From Acidithiobacillus sp. (GTDB taxonomy: Bacteria > Pseudomonadota > Gammaproteobacteria > Acidithiobacillales > Acidithiobacillaceae), in the NCBI GenBank assembly GCA_028697715.1, contig JAQVDS010000006.1, forward strand, positions 1 to 64,000: DNA of 64,000 nucleotides, written 5' to 3'. Numbering within the stretch: position 1 is the first letter of the stretch; every line of letters begins with the position of its first letter. The notes beneath the pieces are model-generated. The model was not told where the DNA came from. It was given only the letters and a program-made list of their open reading frames with translations, and did not search any database. Positions 1-8,426 of the stretch are shown here, piece by piece. The position numbers and the translations under genes are program-made.

Positions 1-299
1 GCACTCTCTGTACCTGACAAAAGTGGTAAACTATGTTCTAATAAAAATATATAGTTATACTATATATTATCAGAAGGCTACCTCCGTGCCGGTTCAAATC
101 AACCGCATTATCTAGTTTATATCAACCTTTATGGTCTATATAAACCACCTTGGACATCAAATTTGGTTCCTCGACATTATGAGTGGGCACGATACGTCAT
201 CCACCAAACGACCGTTTGCTGAACACACCGAGGCCTGCCGCAAGGCCAACGTCTCCTTTCTCACAGTGATGTTCTTGGACAAACTCTAACAACGATGCG
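1..299. other. AT-rich non-homologous left flank ending at a broken gene
   Basis: This stretch is much richer in A and T than the rest of the window, especially 30-170. It ends close to base 299, where the reading frame of a DUF389 gene on the minus strand stops matching its family. The only small plus-strand frame is 179..289 (36 residues, ATG to TAA). It has no clear ribosome site and resembles nothing I recognise. The region looks like the edge of an inserted or rearranged segment, but no transposase is visible. Confidence is moderate that it is foreign and low for any specific identity. Confidence 0.4.
46..68. repeat. Perfect AT-rich inverted repeat
   Basis: Two 10-base arms, AATATATAGT and ACTATATATT, are exact reverse complements separated by TAT. 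It could be an operator, a terminator-like hairpin or part of a mobile-element end. There is no T-run directly after it and no gene close enough to assign it to. Confidence 0.45.
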
Positions 300-486
300 T
301 TGCTGCTACACCCGCCGACACGAAAACCATGAAGGCATAGCTGTAACTCAAGCGGCCGTCATTGGTGGCCTGCTCGATCACCGTTTCATGGTCGGTCTGG
401 CCGACCATGTTCCGCCACCAACGCCGGAAATACACGGGATGCAGCCGTCGCAAAGTGGGGAGATCTTTCCTGGAGAGGGTGCTCAT
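286..486 (-). pseudogene. 5' remnant of a DUF389 membrane protein gene
   Basis: The first 62 or so codons read like the N-terminus of a DUF389 (TIGR00341-type) integral membrane protein. The segment GRLSYSYAFMVFVSAGVAA corresponds to the start of the first membrane helix, which in the family continues with a leucine/proline-rich 'NSPAVIIGAML' stretch. Here the frame instead runs into four unrelated residues and a stop. Family members are normally several hundred residues long, so about 80 percent or more of the gene is missing. The break at about 299 coincides with the change to AT-rich sequence. I infer loss by insertion or rearrangement. The call rests on remembered family sequence, not on an alignment. 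Confidence 0.55.
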
Positions 487-668
487 GGGCTCTGGTCTGG
501 AGAGTCGGGGGAAGGAAAAATCCTAGCATGGGCACTCACCCGAATCACCAGAAAAAACGCGTCAATCTCTCCAACTTGCGGACGCGCTCGGCAACTGCAA
601 AACACCGCGCGGTTGCCGAGCGCAACGGCTCGTTTTCTCGCATCGGCTGGCACACCTTATCTACGCAA

Positions 669-923
669 CTAGTCCCCGTTGAGACTGTGCTTGATTTGCG
701 GTAGTGCCGCCCCGATACCGGCGCCTACAGCGCCACCGACCGCTGCCCCAGCAGCGGGACTACCGGCTACCGCAGCGCCAACCACCGCGCCACCCGCAGC
801 ACCAATGGCGCCACCACTCAAGGCTCGTTGTCCAGTCGGACTCATGTTGGCACAACCACCCAGTGCCAGCGCGCAGACGGCGGCCGTCGCCACAGCTATT
901 TTACGTGTATACAATGCGTTCAT
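669..923 (-). CDS. Glycine-zipper outer-membrane lipoprotein
   Basis: This is an 84-residue protein. A signal peptide with a lipobox ends at LALGGC (Cys24), so it should be lipidated and exported. The rest is an alternating Gly/Ala repeat (about residues 36-72), the glycine-zipper pattern of OmpA/Rick-17kDa-like lipoproteins that pack in or under the outer membrane. The start was chosen because a strong GAGGAGG ribosome site lies 7-8 bases upstream of ATG at 923; the open frame extends further but has no such signal. It is divergent from ybiT with 132 bp between starts. A role in envelope stability is likely from the family, but no specific function can be assigned. Confidence 0.75.
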   Translation of the reverse strand: MNALYTRKIAVATAAVCALALGGCANMSPTGQRALSGGAIGAAGGAVVGAAVAGSPAAGAAVGGAVGAGIGAALPQIKHSLNGD

Positions 924-1055
924 ACATACACCTCCTCTTGTAAGTTTAGTCAAACTGGGGCTCGTCTGCCTTTCAGGCATGTCAGAGGTCCAGGTTCTCG
1001 CCCTTTCGATGTTATCATCTCGACCTTCGCTCTCCTTACCCCCTTGGAGTCTGCC

Positions 1056-2681
1056 TTGCTCAGCACCCATCAATTGACCATGCAATTTGCTTCCAAACCG
1101 CTCTTTGAGAATGTCAGCGTCGAGTTTGGCGATGGCAACCGCTACGGCCTGATTGGCGCCAATGGCAGCGGCAAGACGACCCTGATGAAAATCCTCGGCG
1201 GCGATCTGGAACCCAGCTCCGGCAACGTCAGCCTCAGCAGTGGCGAGCGCCTCGGCAAATTGCGTCAGGACCAGTTTGCGTTCGAAGATTGCACGGTTCT
1301 GGATACGGTGATGATGGGTCATGCGGAGTTCTGGCGGGTCAAACAGGAACGCGATCGTCTCTACGCCCTGGCGGAGCTGACGGAGGAAGAGGGCATGGCG
1401 ATTGCCCAGATCGAGGGAGAGTATGCGGAACTCGACGGCTATTCTGCTGAGGCACGGGCGGGGGAACTACTGATTGGGGTGGGCATTCCCCTGGAACAAC
1501 ATACAGGATTGATGTCGGCCGTGGCCCCCGGCTGGAAACTGCGGGTACTCCTCGCTCAGGCACTCTTTGCCGACCCGGACATCCTGCTGCTCGACGAGCC
1601 TACCAACAATCTGGATATTCATACGATTCAGTGGCTGGAAGAACTGCTGAGCACCATCAACAGCACCATCATCATCATTTCTCATGACCGCCATTTTCTG
1701 AACAGCGTCTGCACCCACATGGCGGATCTGGACTACGGCGAACTGCGCATCTATCCGGGAAATTACGACGAGTACATGCGTGCCTCAACGCTGGTGCGTG
1801 AACAATTACTGGCCGAAAATGATAAAAAGCGGGAAAAAATAGCAGAGCTACAGACCTTCGTCAGCCGTTTTTCGGCCAATGCCTCAAAGGCCAAACAGGC
1901 GACCTCGCGGGCGCGCCAGCTCGAAAAAATCCAGCTGGAGGAGGTGAAGCCCTCTAGCCGGCAGAATCCTTATCTCGTGTTTCAACAAGAGCGCAAGTTA
2001 TATCGTCACGCCGTGGACGGCAAGGATCTGGGCAAGAGTTTTGGCGAATTGCGCCTGTTCCACAAGTTTCGCCTGCAGATAGAGGCGGGGGAACGGGTGG
2101 CGATCATTGGCGCCAATGGTCTGGGCAAGACCACTCTACTGCGCTGCCTGCTGGGCGAAATCAAGCTGGATACCGGGACCGTCAAATGGGCCGAGAACGC
2201 CAAGATTGGTTATTTTCCCCAGGATTATGCCGCGGAGTTTGCCGAGGAGTGGAGTCTTTTTGCATGGATGAGCCAATGGCGCAGCGAAAAGGACGATGAC
2301 CAGATCATCCGTGGCATATTGGGCCGCCTCCTCTTTGGTCAGGATCAGGTGGACCGACCGGTACAGGTACTTTCCGGCGGCGAAAAGGGGCGCATGCTTT
2401 TTGGCAAACTGACCCTGCAAAGACCCAACGTCCTGATTCTCGATGAACCAACCAATCATCTGGACATGGAGTCCATCGAATCGCTGAACACGGCCCTGGA
2501 AAAATTTGACGGCACCCTGATTTTTGTCAGTCATGATCGGGAATTTGTCTCGTCGCTGGCCACCCGCATCATCGAATTTACCGCCCACGGCATCGAGGAT
2601 TTCAAGGGCAGCTACGAAGACTATCTGCGGAGCCAGCAAACTGCCAAAGTCCCTCCAAAAAAAGTTGGGAAAGGTCGGTGA
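1056..2681 (+). CDS. ybiT: ABC-F family ATPase, YbiT type
   Basis: The 541-residue protein has two ABC ATPase domains and no membrane segment, the hallmark of ABC-F proteins that act on ribosomes. Walker A motifs GANGSGKTT and GANGLGKTT, and two [20 protein letters not shown] Walker B regions, are intact. The N-terminus matches the E. coli YbiT pattern (…TMQFxSKPLFENxSVxF). The chosen start is TTG at 1056, with GGAG 7 bases upstream, giving [11 protein letters not shown], very close to the YbiT start; no upstream in-frame start fits better. E. coli YbiT is about 530 residues. Family members gate translation under energy or antibiotic stress, and the substrate here is unproven. A small membrane-protein gene follows. 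Confidence 0.9.
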   Translation: MLSTHQLTMQFASKPLFENVSVEFGDGNRYGLIGANGSGKTTLMKILGGDLEPSSGNVSLSSGERLGKLRQDQFAFEDCTVLDTVMMGHAEFWRVKQERDRLYALAELTEEEGMAIAQIEGEYAELDGYSAEARAGELLIGVGIPLEQHTGLMSAVAPGWKLRVLLAQALFADPDILLLDEPTNNLDIHTIQWLEELLSTINSTIIIISHDRHFLNSVCTHMADLDYGELRIYPGNYDEYMRASTLVREQLLAENDKKREKIAELQTFVSRFSANASKAKQATSRARQLEKIQLEEVKPSSRQNPYLVFQQERKLYRHAVDGKDLGKSFGELRLFHKFRLQIEAGERVAIIGANGLGKTTLLRCLLGEIKLDTGTVKWAENAKIGYFPQDYAAEFAEEWSLFAWMSQWRSEKDDDQIIRGILGRLLFGQDQVDRPVQVLSGGEKGRMLFGKLTLQRPNVLILDEPTNHLDMESIESLNTALEKFDGTLIFVSHDREFVSSLATRIIEFTAHGIEDFKGSYEDYLRSQQTAKVPPKKVGKGR

Positions 2682-2713
2682 ACTCTGGCGGGAAATGACA
2701 CTCCATATAGGTG

Positions 2714-2848
2714 ATGCCAAAAGATCCCGCGTATGCCGAGGCACGAGCCCTGCTCAAACTGCTCCTGATCAGCGGTGCCATCACCCTAGCGAGTGCGGCG
2801 GTTATTGTCGTACTCTGGTGGCTGTATGCTGCTGGAGGCCATGGATGA
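2714..2848 (+). CDS. Small single-pass membrane protein
   Basis: This is a 44-residue frame starting at ATG 2714 (a GTG lies directly before it). Residues 12-40 form one hydrophobic helix rich in Leu, Ala, Ile and Val, ending in WWLY. It sits 32 bp after ybiT and its last bases overlap the next reading frame, which argues for a translated gene in the same operon. I do not recognise a family. The ribosome site is weak (TAGG), so the start is uncertain. It might be an inner-membrane partner of its neighbours, but that is only position-based. Confidence 0.5.
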   Translation: MPKDPAYAEARALLKLLLISGAITLASAAVIVVLWWLYAAGGHG

Positions 2849-3230
2849 AGCAATGCTGAAAACTTGCGGAGATGCGCACTACCGGTATCTGGATATGCGC
2901 GAAGCCGAGCCAGGGGATCACTTCTTTCACCTTCGCCATCAACCCTACAGTGATGTGGTGGCGGCAATCGAGGCGGCGGAGGTTCTGAGTGTCGACGACA
3001 AAACCCTGCACTGTCGGCTGCAGGGGCAACGCAAGCCCTGGAAACTACGGCGTCAGGCCGAGCACATCCACTGTTATGTGGATGAAGATCCACTGTTTCA
3101 GCAGTTGTATTACACCTTTACCCGGGCGCAGCGCATTCAGCAGGCCAAGGAATGGGTGCGCCATGCGCCTCCCGAGCGTTTCGATGAAGAGGTGCTGCAG
3201 GCCATCGAGCGCTGGCACAGCACAGGCTGA
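2841..3230 (+). CDS. Conserved-looking hypothetical protein
   Basis: The 129-residue product is acidic and soluble, with no signal peptide or membrane helix. It carries several His, Trp and Tyr residues (for example YRYLDMREAEPGDHFFHLRH near the N-terminus) but no motif I recognise. The start at ATG 2841 overlaps the preceding small membrane-protein gene by 8 bp. ATG 2826, with GGTGG five bases upstream, is an alternative that adds five residues. The codon use looks like the neighbouring genes, supporting a real gene. It ends about 90 bp before the rpmH start, with a promoter in between. Confidence 0.6.
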   Translation: MDEAMLKTCGDAHYRYLDMREAEPGDHFFHLRHQPYSDVVAAIEAAEVLSVDDKTLHCRLQGQRKPWKLRRQAEHIHCYVDEDPLFQQLYYTFTRAQRIQQAKEWVRHAPPERFDEEVLQAIERWHSTG

Positions 3231-3257
3231 GGACCCAGCGCGATCCTCCTCCCCACC

Positions 3258-3286
3258 TTGACTTTGACCTCTCTTCTCCTTATCTT
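3258..3286 (+). promoter_or_regulatory. Candidate sigma-70 promoter for rpmH-rnpA-yidD-yidC
   Basis: TTGACT (-35) and TATCTT (-10) are separated by 17 bp. The -10 lies about 33 bp before the rpmH start. No other promoter is apparent between the upstream hypothetical gene and rpmH. Confidence 0.55.
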
Positions 3287-3319
3287 CTGTGCCCTTATGA
3301 AATTTTAGGGTAGATCATC

Positions 3320-3454
3320 ATGAAGCGCACTTTTCAGCCTAGCGTCGTGCATCGCAAGCGCACTCACGGTTTCCGCGCCCGCATGGCGACCAAGTCTGGC
3401 CGCCTAGTCCTCAAGCGGCGGCGCGCCAAGGGTCGGTACAAGCTCTGTCCCTGA
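3320..3454 (+). CDS. rpmH: 50S ribosomal protein L34
   Basis: The 44-residue protein begins MKRTFQPS and is about one-third Arg/Lys, with the [12 protein letters not shown] core diagnostic of L34. It is a structural protein of the large ribosomal subunit. L34 genes classically sit beside rnpA near the origin, and here rnpA starts 3 bp after the stop. The length matches the family (44-46 residues). A promoter candidate lies directly upstream. In many bacteria rpmH is adjacent to dnaA; here dnaA is about 20 kb away on the same strand. Confidence 0.97.
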   Translation: MKRTFQPSVVHRKRTHGFRARMATKSGRLVLKRRRAKGRYKLCP

Positions 3455-3457
3455 GGG

Positions 3458-3787
3458 ATGAGCCAACAGTCGTTCACCCGTAACGACCGCCTGCGCACCC
3501 AGGCTGAAATCCGCCTTGCCTTGCGCGAGGGGAGGAAGCGCAGTTTCCCTGAGCTGGTATTCTATCGCCTGGACAACGACCTGGGGCACGCGCGCATTGG
3601 CTTTGCCGTCAGCCGGAAGGTAGGTAAGGCGGTGTACCGCAACCGCCTGAAGCGTCGGCTGCGCGAGGCCTTTCGCCTGAGTGCCGGGCGCTCCCTACCG
3701 TACGATCTCATGGTCGTGGCGCGTCCGGCCGCACGCGATGCGGCCTATGCCGTGCTGCGTGGCCGCCTCGACAGCGTGCTGCGCTGA
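3458..3787 (+). CDS. rnpA: Ribonuclease P protein component
   Basis: This is the 109-residue protein cofactor of RNase P, which matures the 5' ends of tRNA with the RNA subunit. The RNR signature region [14 protein letters not shown] and the N-terminal F-x-R stretch ([10 protein letters not shown]) are present. ATG 3458 is preceded by GAGGG from the rpmH stop region. It lies 3 bp after rpmH, and its TGA overlaps the ATG of yidD by one base, so the genes should be translated together. The RNA subunit gene is not in this window. Confidence 0.95.
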   Translation: MSQQSFTRNDRLRTQAEIRLALREGRKRSFPELVFYRLDNDLGHARIGFAVSRKVGKAVYRNRLKRRLREAFRLSAGRSLPYDLMVVARPAARDAAYAVLRGRLDSVLR

Positions 3788-4005
3788 TGGCCATGCTACG
3801 TCGCGGCGCTATCGCCCTGATCCATACCTACCAGCTCGTCCTGAGCCCCTTTCTCGGGCAGAATTGCCGCTACCATCCAACCTGCTCGCATTACACCTGT
3901 GAGGCCATTGAACGCTATGGTGTCCTGCGTGGTGCCTGGATGGGTGTCAAACGCATCGCTCGCTGTCATCCTTTTCACCCGGGGGGGTACGACCCCGTCC
4001 CCTGA
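3787..4005 (+). CDS. yidD: Membrane protein insertion efficiency factor YidD
   Basis: This small protein (72 residues) has the conserved [10 protein letters not shown] motif (around residues 27-36) and the C-terminal [13 protein letters not shown] segment of the YidD family. Family members are amphipathic, inner-membrane-associated and assist YidC-dependent insertion. The length is normal for the family. The start overlaps the rnpA stop by one base, and yidC starts 15 bp after its end, the usual gene order. Confidence 0.93.
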   Translation: MAMLRRGAIALIHTYQLVLSPFLGQNCRYHPTCSHYTCEAIERYGVLRGAWMGVKRIARCHPFHPGGYDPVP

Positions 4006-4019
4006 GTTTTCGGAGCCCC

Positions 4020-5621
4020 ATGGATAGCCAACGTACCATCCTTGCCGTCGTCCTCTCGATCATCGTCCTGGTGCTCTTCGAGTGGCTGGCGCCCCATCCC
4101 AAGCCGAGCCCGAAGGCAACGCCAACTGCGGTCACCCAGTCAGCCACCCAGCCAACGGCGGCGACCCAATCGCCCGCGCCCACAAGCAGCGTACCGGTGG
4201 CGCCCAGCACGGTTGCGGCAGTGACGAGCCATGCGGTGGGCGAGGGACCCAGCGTCAGCTTCCAGACGGATCTCTACACCGGCAAGATCTATCTGCAAGG
4301 CGGTGATATCCAGAATCTCGGCCTGCGCAGATATCCCATCGCCGTGGACGACAAGGCTCCCTATCCCATTCTGGACAGTAGCGCCGCGCGCTTGACGGCA
4401 CAGCAAAGCGGCTTCATTGCTACCGACGGACAGATCCTGCGCGCCAACTTCAGCGCCCCGCAGACGATCAATGACGGCGGGCCCATCACCCTGAGCGGCC
4501 AGGCCGGTCCTCTGAAAATCGAAAAGACCTTTTCGTTTGATCCACATACCTATCTGATCAACGAAGACATCCGCATCACGAATACCGGCAAGGAGCCCTG
4601 GAAAGGCAGCTATTTCGACCAGATTCTGCGCAATGACCGGACCCAGAGCCATTGGTTTATGTCGATCTTTACGGGTTCGGTCCTGATGCATAACGGCAGT
4701 TTGAGTGAGAAGAGCTTTTCCGATCTCCGCGACCATCCCGAGGAGCATGGCGGTCCCGGTTGGGCGGGCATGACGGATCACTATTTCCTGCAAGCGGTAC
4801 TCCCCGAACCCCATGCCAGCGTGCAACTCTATGCGCGCCCGGCGGGCAGCAACTATGTGGCGGGTGTGCAGCAAGCCCTGCCCACCCTGCAACCGGGGCA
4901 GAGCTATACCCTGCGCCAGCAACTGTTCCTGGGCCCGAAGCTGCAGGACCAGCTCGCGGCGCTGGGACGTGGCCTGGAGCAGACGGTCGATTACGGCTGG
5001 TTCTCCATCGTGGCCGAGCCCATGCACGGGGTGCTGACCTGGTTCCATTCCTGGGCCGGCAACTGGGGTCTCGCCATCATCCTTCTGGTCGTGGCGGTAA
5101 AGATCATCTTCTTCTACCCCTCCGCGATCAGTTATCGCTCCATGGCCAACATGCGCAAGCTGCAGCCCAAACTGGAGCAGATCAAGAAGGAGACCAATGG
5201 CGACCGGCAGCAAATGGGCGCCAAGATGATGGAGCTCTACCGCACGGAAAAGGTCAACCCGATGGCGGGCTGTCTGCCCATCGTCATTCAGATGCCCGTC
5301 TTCATTGCCCTCTACTGGGTGCTGGTGGAGAGCGTGTCATTGCGGCAGGCGCCGTTCATTCTCTGGATTCATGATCTGGCACTTCCCGACCCGTACTACA
5401 TTCTGCCCCTGCTCATGGGCATCAGCATGTTCCTGCAGCAGCGCCTGAACCCGGCGCCCATGGACCCCGTGCAGAAAAAGATCATGTCGATCCTGCCCGT
5501 GGCCTTCGCCATCTTTTTCTCCTTCTTCCCTGCAGGTCTGGTGCTGTACTGGCTGACCAACAACGTCTTTGGCATCATTCAGCAGTACCTGATCACCCGC
5601 CACGTCATGAAAGAGAGCTAG
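4020..5621 (+). CDS. yidC: Membrane protein insertase YidC (Oxa1 family)
   Basis: The 533-residue protein inserts and folds inner-membrane proteins, alone or with Sec. An N-terminal anchor (about residues 5-23) is followed by a Pro/Thr/Ala-rich linker and a large periplasmic domain (about 70-335), typical of Gram-negative YidC. The C-terminal part holds the conserved Oxa1 core of membrane helices, including NWGLAIILL and NPMAGCLPIVIQMPVF. Length agrees with E. coli YidC (548). The start ATG 4020 has CGGAG at the right distance. It is followed by mnmE with a 1 bp gap. Confidence 0.97.
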   Translation: MDSQRTILAVVLSIIVLVLFEWLAPHPKPSPKATPTAVTQSATQPTAATQSPAPTSSVPVAPSTVAAVTSHAVGEGPSVSFQTDLYTGKIYLQGGDIQNLGLRRYPIAVDDKAPYPILDSSAARLTAQQSGFIATDGQILRANFSAPQTINDGGPITLSGQAGPLKIEKTFSFDPHTYLINEDIRITNTGKEPWKGSYFDQILRNDRTQSHWFMSIFTGSVLMHNGSLSEKSFSDLRDHPEEHGGPGWAGMTDHYFLQAVLPEPHASVQLYARPAGSNYVAGVQQALPTLQPGQSYTLRQQLFLGPKLQDQLAALGRGLEQTVDYGWFSIVAEPMHGVLTWFHSWAGNWGLAIILLVVAVKIIFFYPSAISYRSMANMRKLQPKLEQIKKETNGDRQQMGAKMMELYRTEKVNPMAGCLPIVIQMPVFIALYWVLVESVSLRQAPFILWIHDLALPDPYYILPLLMGISMFLQQRLNPAPMDPVQKKIMSILPVAFAIFFSFFPAGLVLYWLTNNVFGIIQQYLITRHVMKES

Positions 5622-5622
5622 G

Positions 5623-6990
5623 GTGTTGTCGCGCCAGGGGCGCTACCAGCTGGGCGACAGCATCGTCGCCGTCGCCACCCCCCCCGGAATCGGCGGCGTT
5701 GGTATTCTCCGCCTGTCCGGCCCCGATGCGTTAGAGATTGCCAATGCGCTTTGCGGCCTGCCCCAGGGCAAACAATGGCGGCCACGCCATGCCTACCTGC
5801 GGCAGTTTTTTCTGGCGCCAGGGGAACGCCTCGACCACGGGATTGCGCTGTATTTTCGCGCGCCGCACAGCTATACCGGCGAAGACGTGGTGGAGCTGCA
5901 GGGCCACGGCAGTCCGGTCATCCTCAGCTCGCTCCTCGAATACGCCGTGCGCCTGGGCGCGCGGCCGGCACGTGCCGGCGAGTTCAGCGAGCGCGCGTTT
6001 CTCAATGCTCGTCTGGATCTGGCGCAGGCGGAAGCAGTTGCCGATCTCATCCATGCCCGTAGCCAGTCCCAGGCACGCGCGGCCCTGGCCAGCCTGGAGG
6101 GGCAGTTTTCTGCTGCCATTAGCGGCCTACGCAAGGAGATTCTGCACTCCCTGGCACTCGCCGAAGCCGGACTCGATTTCAGCGAAGAAGACCTGGGAGA
6201 CGAACACCTCCAGACGCTGGTCACGCAACTCCAGCAACTGCAAAGGCAGCTAGCCCGGATTCTGGAGCAGAGTCGCTCCAGCGCGCGGCTGGCGCGCGGG
6301 GCCCGGATTCTTCTGGTCGGCGCCCCCAATGTCGGCAAATCCAGCCTGCTCAATGCCCTGTCGGGTCGTGACAGTGCCATCGTCACCCCGATTCCCGGAA
6401 CCACCCGCGATGTTCTGCGCGAAGAGCTCGAACTCGAGGGACTACCCCTTGAGCTCCTGGACACGGCCGGGTTGCGCGACAGCGCCGACCCGGTGGAACA
6501 GGAAGGCATCCGCCGCAGCCGCGCCCTACTCGAAAGCGCCGAGGAAGTCCTCCTCCTGCTCGATGCCAGTCGTGGCTGCTCGTCAGAAGACGCCAAGCTG
6601 CTGGCGGAGCTCGATCGCCAACGCTGTACAGTGCTGTGGAACAAGATTGATCTCTGTCCGGACTTCGTCGCTCCGGATCTGGGGGTGCCAGGCCTCTGTA
6701 TCTCTGCCTATAGCGGCGCCGGTCTGACAGAATTACGCTCTTATCTGTGCCAACGCCTGGGTGCCAACAACGAGAGCGCCTGGTCGGCGCGCCAGCGCCA
6801 TGTGTTGGCGCTGGAGGAGGCCGCCAAGCATCTTGCCGAGGCAGCACAGTTTCTGGAGCTGGATGCCGGCGAAGAACTCCTGGCGCAAAAGCTGCGGGAA
6901 AGCGCCAACGCCCTCGGCCAAATCACCGGGGTCGTGGATGTAGAGGAAATCCTGGGAGAGATCTTTTCGCGCTTTTGTATCGGCAAGTAG
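5623..6990 (+). CDS. mnmE: tRNA modification GTPase MnmE
   Basis: The 455-residue enzyme works with MnmG to place the carboxymethylaminomethyl group on U34 of certain tRNAs. The N-terminal folate-binding domain starts ATPPGIGGVGILR. The G domain has GAPNVGKS at 233-240, the switch region PGTTRD, DTAG and NKID. The protein ends in FCIGK, the conserved C-terminus with its catalytic Cys. The start is GTG 5623 (TTG 5626 possible). The usual next genes mnmG-rsmG-parA-parB do not follow; a promoter and a soxYZ-like pair do. Confidence 0.96.
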   Translation: MLSRQGRYQLGDSIVAVATPPGIGGVGILRLSGPDALEIANALCGLPQGKQWRPRHAYLRQFFLAPGERLDHGIALYFRAPHSYTGEDVVELQGHGSPVILSSLLEYAVRLGARPARAGEFSERAFLNARLDLAQAEAVADLIHARSQSQARAALASLEGQFSAAISGLRKEILHSLALAEAGLDFSEEDLGDEHLQTLVTQLQQLQRQLARILEQSRSSARLARGARILLVGAPNVGKSSLLNALSGRDSAIVTPIPGTTRDVLREELELEGLPLELLDTAGLRDSADPVEQEGIRRSRALLESAEEVLLLLDASRGCSSEDAKLLAELDRQRCTVLWNKIDLCPDFVAPDLGVPGLCISAYSGAGLTELRSYLCQRLGANNESAWSARQRHVLALEEAAKHLAEAAQFLELDAGEELLAQKLRESANALGQITGVVDVEEILGEIFSRFCIGK

Positions 6991-6997
6991 GGTCTTT

Positions 6998-7026
6998 TTG
7001 TCAGAGATGTCCATCTCGACTATCCT
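6998..7026 (+). promoter_or_regulatory. Candidate promoter of the soxYZ-like pair
   Basis: TTGTCA and TATCCT are separated by 17 bp. They lie between the mnmE stop and the soxY-like start, about 32 bp upstream of its ATG. It suggests that the pair is transcribed separately from mnmE. Confidence 0.5.
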
Positions 7027-7057
7027 GTAGCCTTACACCTACATTGCGGAGCAGAGC

Positions 7058-7555
7058 ATGCATAAAAGGGATTTCCTGCGCCTGAGTGCCCTTGGTACCA
7101 GCCTTGCCTTGGGAGCCTCACTGATCGGCACCCGCATCGCCATGGCGGCAAATGCCGAGGGCTGGCCAGCGCAGTCCTTTGCTGCCAGCAGCGTCGATCA
7201 GGTACTGCAGGATCTATTTCAGATGCGTACACTGACGGAGTCCGATCGTGTACATGTGCTGGTCGCCAAAGAAGTCGATGATGCGCTCAGCGTGCCCGTA
7301 TCCGTGTCCGTGAATCACCCCATGACGGATGACGATTACATTGCGCGAATCTATGTGCTGGTCGATCACAACCCCACACCTTTAGCGAGCATCTTTCACT
7401 GCAGTCCTGCCAATGGCAAGGCGGCATGTTACCAGAGAGTCAAAGTGTTACACGACAGCCCGCTGCGGGTCATCGCACAAAGCAACCGCGGTGATATCTT
7501 TGCAGCCAAACCCGAGTGGGTGCATGTTGTCAAAGGCAAAGGAGCTGCAGAATGA
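7058..7555 (+). CDS. SoxY-like protein without the GGCGG carrier motif
   Basis: The 165-residue protein has a KRDFLRL-type N-terminus followed by a hydrophobic stretch and AMAA, resembling a Tat-type signal as in SoxY. The body fits the SoxY immunoglobulin-like fold (VSVSVNHPMTDDDYIARIYVLVD). Canonical SoxY carries sulfur intermediates on the Cys of a C-terminal GGCGG tail; here the protein ends KGKGAAE. The only mature cysteines are Cys115 and Cys124. It is coupled to a SoxZ-like gene by an ATGA overlap. It may be a non-catalytic or alternative sulfur-binding protein; a thiosulfate-oxidation role is not proven. The absence of the tail is seen directly. Confidence 0.65.
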   Translation: MHKRDFLRLSALGTSLALGASLIGTRIAMAANAEGWPAQSFAASSVDQVLQDLFQMRTLTESDRVHVLVAKEVDDALSVPVSVSVNHPMTDDDYIARIYVLVDHNPTPLASIFHCSPANGKAACYQRVKVLHDSPLRVIAQSNRGDIFAAKPEWVHVVKGKGAAE

Positions 7556-7890
7556 GCGTGCTGGGTACTTTGGGAAGCCGGCTGACACGGCGCCTCGGGG
7601 AGGTGCAGATTGGCCTGCCAGAAAACGCGAAACGAGGAGAGATCATCGAGATCCGGGCGCTGATCCTGCATCCATCGCAAAGCGAGGACAAGACTCTGTT
7701 CATCGAAGAGGTGGCCTTTGCCCTGGATGGCAAGACCTTCTGCCACTTCGATCTTTCCAGTATGAGCAGCGCGAATCCCTATCTTGCCGTTCCCCTGCGA
7801 GCCGAAAAAAGCGGAATGATCTCCGCACACTGGCGCAACAGCCAGGGGCAGGCGGGATCAGGGCAGAAATTCCTGCGCATCGCCGAGTAA
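7552..7890 (+). CDS. soxZ: SoxZ-like thiosulfate oxidation protein
   Basis: This 112-residue protein resembles SoxZ, the partner that dimerises with SoxY in the periplasm. Typical SoxZ features are the opening RGEIIEIRALILHP and the segment GMISAHWRNSQG, matching the family's 'W.D..G' ending. ATG 7552 overlaps the preceding stop (ATGA); the longer open frame upstream is out of context. There is no signal peptide, as expected if it is exported together with its SoxY partner. Other sox genes (soxA, B, X) are not in this window. An inverted repeat follows directly. Confidence 0.75.
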   Translation: MSVLGTLGSRLTRRLGEVQIGLPENAKRGEIIEIRALILHPSQSEDKTLFIEEVAFALDGKTFCHFDLSSMSSANPYLAVPLRAEKSGMISAHWRNSQGQAGSGQKFLRIAE

Positions 7891-7915
7891 GCAAGGGGGG
7901 CAACGCCCCCCTTGC
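7891..7915. terminator. Hairpin between convergent soxZ and hsp20 genes
   Basis: A perfect 11-bp stem (GCAAGGGGGGC with its complement) and a 3-base loop start right after the soxZ stop. There is no T-run on either side, so it is an atypical terminator, but its position between convergent genes suits a bidirectional one. Confidence 0.6.
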
Positions 7916-7938
7916 TCCGCAGCTGACTGAAATGCCGC

Positions 7939-8382
7939 CTATTCGACGGCAATCTTCCGCCGCTTGGCCGACTCCGCCTTGGGCAGGGTCAGCTCCAGCA
8001 CCCCGTCCTTGTAGGCCGCCTTGCTTTGACTGGCGTCGACATCCACCGGTAGCTGGATGGTGCGGGCGAACTCGCCGTAGCGTCGCTCACGGTAAATGTA
8101 CTTGCCCTCTTCCTTGCTGCTGTCCTCTTCCTTGCTCCCACTGATGTATACCTGATTGCCGTGCACCTGGATGTCGAGCTTGTCCTTGTCGACACCGGCA
8201 ATCTCCGCTTTGACGACGATTTCGTTGTCGCGGTCGATAACATCGAGATGTGCAACGTTCGGCCGCGCTGATCCAACGCTGCCCTGCAGGGGCCGGAAAA
8301 AGCCGGGAAGTACGGCATCAAAGAGCTGCTCGACGGGGTCGGCAACACGTACGGATGGGTTACTGATAGCCTTTTCACTCAT
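7939..8382 (-). CDS. Hsp20/alpha-crystallin small heat shock protein
   Basis: The 147-residue chaperone holds unfolded proteins. The alpha-crystallin domain spans about residues 42-140, with NEIVVKAEIAGVDKDKLDI at its start and YKDGVLELTLPK near its end, the conserved A-x-x-x-G-V-L-x-L motif. It ends in RRKIAVE, similar to the C-terminal I-x-I/V anchor. The start at ATG 8382 has AGGAGAG upstream; ATG 8403 is less well placed. A strong sigma-32-type promoter lies 45 bp upstream, so heat induction is likely. Confidence 0.92.
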   Translation of the reverse strand: MSEKAISNPSVRVADPVEQLFDAVLPGFFRPLQGSVGSARPNVAHLDVIDRDNEIVVKAEIAGVDKDKLDIQVHGNQVYISGSKEEDSSKEEGKYIYRERRYGEFARTIQLPVDVDASQSKAAYKDGVLELTLPKAESAKRRKIAVE

Positions 8383-8426
8383 GATGACTCTCCTCTTGAA
8401 CAATGGTCCTCGCTGACCTGCCCCAA

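Noticed and set aside
828-1055. Longer N-terminus for ybiT
   Set aside because: It would overlap the divergent lipoprotein gene, and the sequence does not match the YbiT start, which fits TTG 1056.
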